64,000 nt of DNA from Tenacibaculum holothuriorum (GTDB taxonomy: Bacteria > Bacteroidota > Bacteroidia > Flavobacteriales > Flavobacteriaceae), in NCBI RefSeq assembly GCF_002120225.1, contig NZ_LAPZ01000001.1, positions 248,001 through 312,000 of the forward strand, given 5' to 3'. The notes beneath the pieces are model-generated. The model had not been told where the DNA came from and did no database searches. It saw nothing but the letters and a program-made list of their open reading frames with translations. Every line of letters begins with the position of its first letter. Position 1 is the first letter of the stretch. The position numbers and the translations under genes were made by a program. Below, one piece after another: positions 58,259 to 64,000 of this stretch.

Positions 58259-58855
58259 TTATTTATTCGGTTTTGAATATTCAATTAATTCCTCCACGTA
58301 ATTAAAATCCCCTTGAATCTGAGTAAGCTTAATAAAGTTTTTCACCTCTGGTGCATAAAGCCAAATTTCCTCTTCATCTGCATTATAGCCTCTAGAATTT
58401 GAAGTTTTACCAGTGTACTTAATAGTATAGGCCATGAACGTACCTGCCGCTACAGTTTCTTCTTTATATGAGAGTATCTCAGCATTTTGACTCTGCTTCC
58501 CTGTTGTTCCATCTTGACTGGTCCAACTGTTTTCATATTTCCATTTTTTGCCCACTTTCAAAGGCCAATTATATTTAGGCGTCTTACTATTGTCTGGCTT
58601 TACAATTTCAGAAACTGGAATAGTATCCTTTCCTATTGTCATACCTAAAACACCTTTGGTCTCTACTATTTTTCTAGTATCTGTACCATTTGATCTTACT
58701 TCTCCTTTGTCAGTTACACCTTTATATTTCCAAACCCATTTTTCACCAACTTGATAGTCAGTAAGAGTTGGTTGTGGAGTAGCACCAGTACTCTTTGAGT
58801 TATTACAAGCGCTTAATGTTACTACTAAAAGGAATAATAAAATTTGTTTTTTCAT
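58259..58855 (-). CDS. Lipoprotein of unknown function
   Basis: A 198-residue lipoprotein (signal VVTLSACNNSKS, Cys near residue 17) with a beta-rich domain: YQVGEKWVWKYKGVTD, LKVGKKWKYENSWTS, AGTFMAYTIKYTGKT, EIWLYAPEVKNFIKL. Two halves begin with a similar VGxKWxxK motif, suggesting an internal duplication. No named family recognised. It is co-directional with the propeller lipoprotein 17 bp downstream and with the fusion enzyme gene upstream. Confidence 0.65.
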   Translation of the reverse strand: MKKQILLFLLVVTLSACNNSKSTGATPQPTLTDYQVGEKWVWKYKGVTDKGEVRSNGTDTRKIVETKGVLGMTIGKDTIPVSEIVKPDNSKTPKYNWPLKVGKKWKYENSWTSQDGTTGKQSQNAEILSYKEETVAAGTFMAYTIKYTGKTSNSRGYNADEEEIWLYAPEVKNFIKLTQIQGDFNYVEELIEYSKPNK

Positions 58856-58943
58856 GTTAAATAATGTTTTTGTCCAGTTGCTTAACTATATGTTCTTTAT
58901 ACGATTTTTAGGCTAATTTTATTTTCAAAAAGGTTTTACAAAT

Positions 58944-60935
58944 TTAATCAAAAGCAGGTATTACAATTTCAAAAATAGGTTTCATAATTTTATCATCTTC
59001 ACTGTCATGACCTGTAATCGTAATGATTAAATCAAGTTCTTTAACTACAATAATGCGTTGTCCACCACCTCCCCAAGTAATTTTAATATCATAACTTTTA
59101 TTTTTTATCTTCAAAGTTGTTTGGTACCATAGATAACCATAAGAGAATGTTTTAGGTTGCCAATCTTCAGTAGGCTTAGTAATTGCACTAGTCGCTTTTG
59201 ATAAATATTCTGAAGAGATAAGTTGTTTACCATTCCATTGTCCCTTGCCTAAGACTAAGGTCCCTATCTTCGTCATATCTCGAGAAGTGAAACTTGATCT
59301 AGAATCAGCTATTGGTAAACCACTAAGATCATCTCTCCATTTATAATTGTTGATTCCTAATTTATCTAGAAATTCATTTTTTATAAAATCTTTAGCTGAA
59401 CCTGGTACAACAGCATCTAGAACTTGCATTACTATAATTGGATCAGGTCCTTGATATTTATAATTTTGAGAAGTTGTTGTTATTGGATTGCTCAGTGATA
59501 GAAAAGCCTGAACTTGTTTTATTCCCTTATATTTTTTAGGATTCTTTCTAAAATCTGCAATTTGCTCATTACTAAATCGTAAACCAGAACTCATTGTTAA
59601 CGCCTTACGAAGTGTAATTTTTTCTACTCCGTCAACAAGCTTTGAAGAATCCAAATCTTTTAAAAAATGTACTATAGGCTTATCTAAATCTTCCATGGTT
59701 AAATACCCTAATTGAATAGCGCGACCAACTATAAGACTCGTATAACCTTTAGTTGCAGAAGCTTGCATATGAGGCAAATTGATACGTCCTTTTTTATAAT
59801 AAGACTCAAATACTAATTTGTCTTTATGCGAAATAAGCAATGCATCATAGTGTCCATACTTGCCTTCAAAAATTTCTTGAGAAAGATTAAGGATTCTGTT
59901 TCGATCATTGGTTTTAACAACTAATGTATCAACTGATATTCCATCTTTTCTGTTTTCGGGTGTAGTAGTAATAAATGGGCTATTTAGATGTGGAGTATTC
60001 CAGAATGATACTTCATAGTTATCCTTTGAGACATGTGTCATTAAGGTTGACAACCAATCCACACTTTTAACTGCTGTCATTGGAAATGCAGTTTGATGAG
60101 TGCCATCAATCACTTCTTTAATAACAGATAAGCCATCATCTAATCTACCGTTTAATAATTTAACAAATGTGTTAATCGGTTCACTAACAGTCTTGTCCTC
60201 TAAAGAACCATAGGTGATAAAAACATTGGCCTTCAGACTTGAGTTTTTATTTGAAGCTTTGTAAGATCCAAACTTGGTATTAAGCTCAGATAAATGCTTC
60301 ATCTCTTTTTTAATCGTTGGGCTACCAATAATATAATTATTAAAGGTCTCAGGTTGAGTCATTAGTATATAAGCACCAAATTCACCTCCTAATGAATACC
60401 CAAAATAAGTGCGACTGTTTGGGTTTGTACGATAGGTATTATCAACATATTTAATGACATCATTGCGAATAAAATCTAAATGTTTATCTGCTTGCCCAAA
60501 TTGATACTTATTTTGAACTTCTGAATTGCTGTGTTCACTCATAGAATAATCACGGAACCTACTTACATGGTCTCCTCTTTCTTTTTTTAGATCTTCATTG
60601 ATGTCTAATTGCCAAGAAATTCCAACAAGAATTATGTCTTCCAGCATGTATTCTGTGACTCCAGATAGCATTTCAAGATGCCACATAGCGTCTGTATAAT
60701 AAAGCACAGGATACGTTTTATTCTTGTTTTTCGAATAGTCTGCTGGTAACTTTATATAAAGTTTATAGTTTCTTGCTGTTTTTGAATCTTTTATAGGGAC
60801 TACACGAATTTTTGGTAATTCTAAAGGATACAACCCATTTATACTAGTTTCAACTTCTTTCGCACTATATTTTTGTGCAAAGCTATTGTTTACAATGAGA
60901 AGCATAAGTAGTAGCTTACCTAAAATAGTTTTCAT
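58944..60935 (-). CDS. Esterase fused to a beta-lactamase-like domain
   Basis: A 663-residue exported protein (signal ending NNSFAQ). Residues 30-310 are an esterase-D/Fes-like alpha/beta hydrolase with elbow FGYSLGGEFGAY and YVLYY-type start TYPVLYYTDAMWH. Residues 330-660 are a class C beta-lactamase/transpeptidase-like domain with the S-x-x-K in MQASATKGYTSL and a late WGGGGQRI in the K-T-G position. The usual Y-x-N motif is not clear (YKYQGPD). Substrates are unknown; two ester- or peptide-cleaving modules in one chain suggest secreted scavenging. Divergent from the LytS/LytTR pair. Confidence 0.78.
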   Translation of the reverse strand: MKTILGKLLLMLLIVNNSFAQKYSAKEVETSINGLYPLELPKIRVVPIKDSKTARNYKLYIKLPADYSKNKNKTYPVLYYTDAMWHLEMLSGVTEYMLEDIILVGISWQLDINEDLKKERGDHVSRFRDYSMSEHSNSEVQNKYQFGQADKHLDFIRNDVIKYVDNTYRTNPNSRTYFGYSLGGEFGAYILMTQPETFNNYIIGSPTIKKEMKHLSELNTKFGSYKASNKNSSLKANVFITYGSLEDKTVSEPINTFVKLLNGRLDDGLSVIKEVIDGTHQTAFPMTAVKSVDWLSTLMTHVSKDNYEVSFWNTPHLNSPFITTTPENRKDGISVDTLVVKTNDRNRILNLSQEIFEGKYGHYDALLISHKDKLVFESYYKKGRINLPHMQASATKGYTSLIVGRAIQLGYLTMEDLDKPIVHFLKDLDSSKLVDGVEKITLRKALTMSSGLRFSNEQIADFRKNPKKYKGIKQVQAFLSLSNPITTTSQNYKYQGPDPIIVMQVLDAVVPGSAKDFIKNEFLDKLGINNYKWRDDLSGLPIADSRSSFTSRDMTKIGTLVLGKGQWNGKQLISSEYLSKATSAITKPTEDWQPKTFSYGYLWYQTTLKIKNKSYDIKITWGGGGQRIIVVKELDLIITITGHDSEDDKIMKPIFEIVIPAFD

Positions 60936-61123
60936 AATTGTTAATATTATAATTAAATCTTTCGTAAAGATATAGGTAGAACTAAAGCAAAAATTTTAAA
61001 CAGGATGAACCATATAATTAAATGACCAACTCATTTCATCATTGATATTCCTGTTTTATCAAGAAATAGTGGATTTATGTTCTTTTTGGTATTACCTTTA
61101 TCCATTAAATAGACAAATTTCCT

Positions 61124-62119
61124 ATGACCAAAAAGTCTTTAAAGAATACGTTACTCATTAATATTGGAGCTTTTATATTAGTGGTTCTACTTGAAGTAAT
61201 GAGTGGTTGGGTTACTAGGGATAATTTTGATACAAGTTATTCTTTTTATTTGTGGAACCTTAAATACGCAACTTATATCATGGGGCTCATTTGGATAAAT
61301 CATTTTGTTCTTATTCCCTTTTTTTTAGATAAAAAACGTTACGTATTGTTTGTTATATTACTCATTGGTAGTATTATTTTAGGGGCGTATTTTAAGACAT
61401 ATGGAAAACCTTGGTCTTCAGTCTCCAAAGTTTCATTTTTTTTTCTATATACAACCGGAACAGGAATGGCTGCTTTCTTTTTAAGAAGAAATCTACTCAT
61501 TAAAAGAGAAAATTCAGAGAAAGAAAAACTTCAAAAAGAAACTGAACTTAAGTATTTAAAAGAGCAAGTAAACCCTCATTTTTTATTTAATTCATTAAAC
61601 AGTATTTATGCACTCTCTAGACAAGCTTCTCCAGAAACACCTGAACTAGTTATGCAGCTATCAGAACTGATGCGCTATCAATTAGAAAGCTCTAAAAAAG
61701 ATATTGTTTTGTTAAAAGAAGAACTTGAGTTTATAGAAAACTATTTACTTTTAGAAGAAAGGCGTTTAAGTAATCGTTGCCATATAGAATTCTTGATAAA
61801 AGGTGAATTAAGAGGACTGAAAATAGCACCGATGTTATTGATTCCTTTTGTTGAAAATGCCATTAAACATGGAGCACAAAGTACAAATCAGCAGAGTACT
61901 ATTGACATTACAGTAACTATAAATAGCGATAGTCTTCATTTTACGGCAATAAATTCAAAACCTAGAGTGTTACAAGAGTCAAAACGAGAAGGTTTAGGAC
62001 TCGAAAATGTAAAAAGACGTTTAAATTTACTATATCCAAATGAGTATGTATTAAATATTACTAACTTAGAAGAGGAATACAAAGTAAATTTATCAATAAA
62101 CCTTATTAATAATAAATAA
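61124..62119 (+). CDS. LytS/YpdA-type sensor histidine kinase
   Basis: A 331-residue kinase with four membrane helices (about 10-28, 40-62, 73-88 and 100-118), a short coiled linker, then the His_kinase domain with the phospho-acceptor in QVNPHFLFNSLNSIY. The ATP-binding N box is LLIPFVENAIKHGA and the G box GLGLENVKRRL. It senses an unknown envelope signal. The response regulator gene follows by 11 bp. Confidence 0.88.
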   Translation: MTKKSLKNTLLINIGAFILVVLLEVMSGWVTRDNFDTSYSFYLWNLKYATYIMGLIWINHFVLIPFFLDKKRYVLFVILLIGSIILGAYFKTYGKPWSSVSKVSFFFLYTTGTGMAAFFLRRNLLIKRENSEKEKLQKETELKYLKEQVNPHFLFNSLNSIYALSRQASPETPELVMQLSELMRYQLESSKKDIVLLKEELEFIENYLLLEERRLSNRCHIEFLIKGELRGLKIAPMLLIPFVENAIKHGAQSTNQQSTIDITVTINSDSLHFTAINSKPRVLQESKREGLGLENVKRRLNLLYPNEYVLNITNLEEEYKVNLSINLINNK

Positions 62120-62130
62120 GACGAAAAAGA

Positions 62131-62814
62131 ATGATTAAAGTAGGTATCATAGATGATGAGTTACTGGCACGTAAAATTTTAGAAGACTACTGCTCAAAAA
62201 TTGACAATTTTGAGTTAGTGATTAGCACTGGTAACCCGTTGGAATTTATCAATTTTATTCAGCAACAGGAACTGGATCTTATATTCTTAGATATTGAAAT
62301 GCCAGAACTTAATGGTATGGAAGTTTTGCGTTCTATGATAAATCCGCCAAAAGTGATTTTAACCACTGCTTATTCTGAATATGCTTTAGAAAGTTATAAT
62401 TACGGTGTTGTAGATTATCTTTTAAAGCCAATTAAAATTGAACGTTTTCTAAAAGCGATTAATCGAGTTTCTGCTTCAAAAATAGTACCTAAAGAATCTA
62501 GTAGTAATAAAGAACTTCAAATAAAGCACGATGGATTGCCTGTTAATATTCCATTAGAATCTATATTATACATCCAAAGTTTTGGCAACTACTTAAAGAT
62601 TTTTACTGACGAGAGAATGTATTTAATTCAGGAAACACTTATTAATATTACTAAAGTGTTATCGAAAAATTTTCAAAGAACCCACAAATCCTACATTTCT
62701 AATTTAGAACGTGTCACAAAAGCAACTAAATCTCATTTATTTATAAATAATTCTCAAATTCCAATCAGTTCGACGTATCGTGTTTTAGTAAATCAAAAAC
62801 TAGAAGAATTATAG
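62131..62814 (+). CDS. LytTR response regulator
   Basis: A 227-residue response regulator. The receiver domain (1-118) has the acidic pair IIDDE and the phospho-acceptor Asp in DLIFLDIEMPEL, then TTAYSEYALESYNYGVVDYLLKP in parts. The LytTR DNA-binding domain (130-227) has IPLESILYIQSFGNYLKIFT and FQRTHKSYISNLERV. It should be phosphorylated by the adjacent kinase and bind direct-repeat sites, possibly at the divergent esterase-lactamase gene. Confidence 0.9.
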   Translation: MIKVGIIDDELLARKILEDYCSKIDNFELVISTGNPLEFINFIQQQELDLIFLDIEMPELNGMEVLRSMINPPKVILTTAYSEYALESYNYGVVDYLLKPIKIERFLKAINRVSASKIVPKESSSNKELQIKHDGLPVNIPLESILYIQSFGNYLKIFTDERMYLIQETLINITKVLSKNFQRTHKSYISNLERVTKATKSHLFINNSQIPISSTYRVLVNQKLEEL

Positions 62815-62821
62815 TTATCTT

Positions 62822-63676
62822 TTATAAACCTTCAATTTTAGCTTTCCTTAAAAAATAAATTGCAAAAAATGTGGTAATAATCGGAATCATAAAACCATAT
62901 TCGTCAATCCAAAAAGTAGAATTATCATTTGTAATAGTTAATGGAGTTGCTATTTTTTGAATAAAAATATTGTGAACTGAATGATATATAGCTGCTGGCC
63001 ATAAACTCTCTGATTTAAAAGTATAATAAGCTAGAATAACTGAAATCCCAATAATCATTATTGTAAATGCAGCTATATGTAAATACAAATGTTCCCCTCT
63101 ACCATAAATTAGGTTAATGATTGGATAATGCCATACAGCCCAAATAACTCCACTAACCAAAGAAAGCATTCTAAACGACATTACTTTTCTTAATTCAAAA
63201 ATTAAAAAACCTCTCCACCCTATTTCTTCCCCTAATGTTGAACCAAGGTTTTTAACAACACCAACAGTTAGTAATAAAAAAATCATTAATCCAATAACCA
63301 AACTCTGGTTTGCTTCCTCAAGTCCTAACTCTTCACTCCAGCGAGTAACTCTTTCTAGACTAAAAAAATCTCCAAAACCAAATATCCATATAAAAAAATA
63401 AGCTAATGTTACATAAAGTATTGGTGTTAAATAAGAAAGCTTTAAATATTTTAAACTTTTTAATTTCCAAGGTAAAACTGATAGCTTTTTCCCTTTTACA
63501 AGTAACGTAGCAAAAGTAGCTAATGACGGAGATATCATTAAAACTCCAACATACATACTGGTTGGGTTTAATTTTAAAATTGCATAATATGCAATTGTAC
63601 TAAACAATGTTAAAAATAAAAGAAATATTCCAATAGTGCTCCAAGCTTCTTTTTTATTAATTGAATTAGTAGTCAT
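62822..63676 (-). CDS. CPBP family intramembrane glutamic endopeptidase
   Basis: A 284-residue membrane protein with seven or eight helices and the CPBP/Abi motifs: GEEIGWRGFLIFEL (E-E-x3-R), SGVIWAVWHYPI with its His, and AAIYHSVHNIFI. Homologues are Rce1-like proteases, sometimes linked to bacteriocin self-immunity. The substrate here is unknown. It is convergent with the LytTR gene (7 bp apart). Confidence 0.85.
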   Translation of the reverse strand: MTTNSINKKEAWSTIGIFLLFLTLFSTIAYYAILKLNPTSMYVGVLMISPSLATFATLLVKGKKLSVLPWKLKSLKYLKLSYLTPILYVTLAYFFIWIFGFGDFFSLERVTRWSEELGLEEANQSLVIGLMIFLLLTVGVVKNLGSTLGEEIGWRGFLIFELRKVMSFRMLSLVSGVIWAVWHYPIINLIYGRGEHLYLHIAAFTIMIIGISVILAYYTFKSESLWPAAIYHSVHNIFIQKIATPLTITNDNSTFWIDEYGFMIPIITTFFAIYFLRKAKIEGL

Positions 63677-63733
63677 TTTCTATTTATTAGTTATTTAAAA
63701 AAGACGAAGATTAGGAATGTTTGTTACATAGAA

Positions 63734-63759
63734 AAACCCATTCCTTTCGAAATGGGTTT
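63734..63759. terminator. Hairpin after the partial gene at the window end
   Basis: AAACCCATT pairs with AATGGGTTT around 8 nt, 8 bp past the stop of the minus-strand gene at 63768; T-rich on both sides. Confidence 0.65.
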
Positions 63760-63767
63760 ATTTTATG

Positions 63768-64000
63768 CTATTCTTCTTCTGGTGGTGGATGTCCATGAAT
63801 TTGTTCATACACTTCGTCGAAGTTATTACGTAAATATGCGTTTAACTTTTTTCTGTAATCGTCACGTAACCAATCTATAAAATTATGTGTGCTCTTACAT
63901 ATACATTTAGAATATCTGTGAATTCTATCATCAATATCACTTCCAAGCTTCTTTGCTAAGATCAATGCATCAAAAACATCTTCACTGTTTTCAATACACA
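63768..64000 (-). CDS. C-terminal part of an uncharacterised protein (runs off the window)
   Basis: The frame is open from the window edge, so the 5' end is missing. At least 76 residues are visible, including CIENSEDVFDALILAKKLG, then DIDDRIHRYSKCICKSTHNF and FDEVYEQIHGHPPPEEE at the end. A short reading from TTG at 63965 is not the real start, because the same frame and protein-like sequence continue upstream. No family recognised. Confidence 0.55.
   Translation of the reverse strand, partial: CIENSEDVFDALILAKKLGSDIDDRIHRYSKCICKSTHNFIDWLRDDYRKKLNAYLRNNFDEVYEQIHGHPPPEEE

Overview
The window is AT-rich DNA from a marine-type Flavobacteriaceae bacterium (a Tenacibaculum/Polaribacter-like genome is my guess). 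Indicators are the Bacteroidota promoter elements (TTTG near -33, TAnnTTTG near -7), few Shine-Dalgarno sequences, and families such as HYC_CC_PP, CusA of about 1240 residues and MauE-HMA fusions. The host assignment is inference.

Region by region. (1) 0.5-8.9 kb: a Cu/Ag-type efflux operon on the + strand (HYC_CC_PP protein, CusA, TolC-like, HMA-MauE, CusB, HMA lipoprotein). (2) 9.4-16.2 kb: a second heavy-metal RND operon on the - strand (CzcA-like, adaptor, lipoprotein, TolC-like, His-rich protein). (3) 16.3-18.9 kb: a BlaI/M56 regulatory pair with two paralogous lipoproteins. Twin TGTTCTA-N6-TAGAACA operators, 27 bp apart, lie in front of both the regulator and the first lipoprotein. A structured, probably small-RNA element occurs twice (near 9.03 and 19.05 kb). 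(4) 19.2-23.2 kb: a Mu/Tn7-like transposase, an AAA+ partner, an HTH protein and a FimB/E-like tyrosine recombinase beside a near-perfect palindrome. (5) 23.5-27.5 kb: a complete type II CBASS anti-phage operon (Cap15-like membrane effector, CD-NTase, Cap2 E2-E1 fusion, Cap3 JAMM protease).

(6) 27.86-36.36 kb is the most interesting part: an element of about 8.47 kb flanked by an 18-bp direct repeat. The right copy continues into a 28-bp dif-like site whose XerD arm, TTATGTTAAAT, matches the arm I recall for E. coli dif. The left copy has a divergent second arm. This is the layout expected of an integrative element that uses host XerCD at dif. Its genes (HUH-type Rep, a probable major capsid protein, small membrane and basic proteins, a membrane-anchored M15 peptidase, an annexin-like protein) describe a small tailless ssDNA, perhaps membrane-containing, phage. 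No integrase, terminase, portal or tail gene is present.

(7) 36.4-37.6 kb: relics of a multi-recombinase element of GInt/Tn554 type. (8) 37.8-50.7 kb: hydrolases, oxidoreductases and two paralogous AraC regulators. Four promoters carry tandem repeats with an exact 21-bp period, which suggests an AraC-controlled regulon. (9) 51-64 kb: ordinary core genes (acyltransferase, rmuC, Na+/H+ antiporter, glyA, fumarylacetoacetase), lipoproteins, an esterase/beta-lactamase-like fusion, a LytS/LytTR two-component pair and a CPBP protease. If the dif call is right, the window covers the replication terminus, which would explain the density of mobile and defence genes between 19 and 38 kb.
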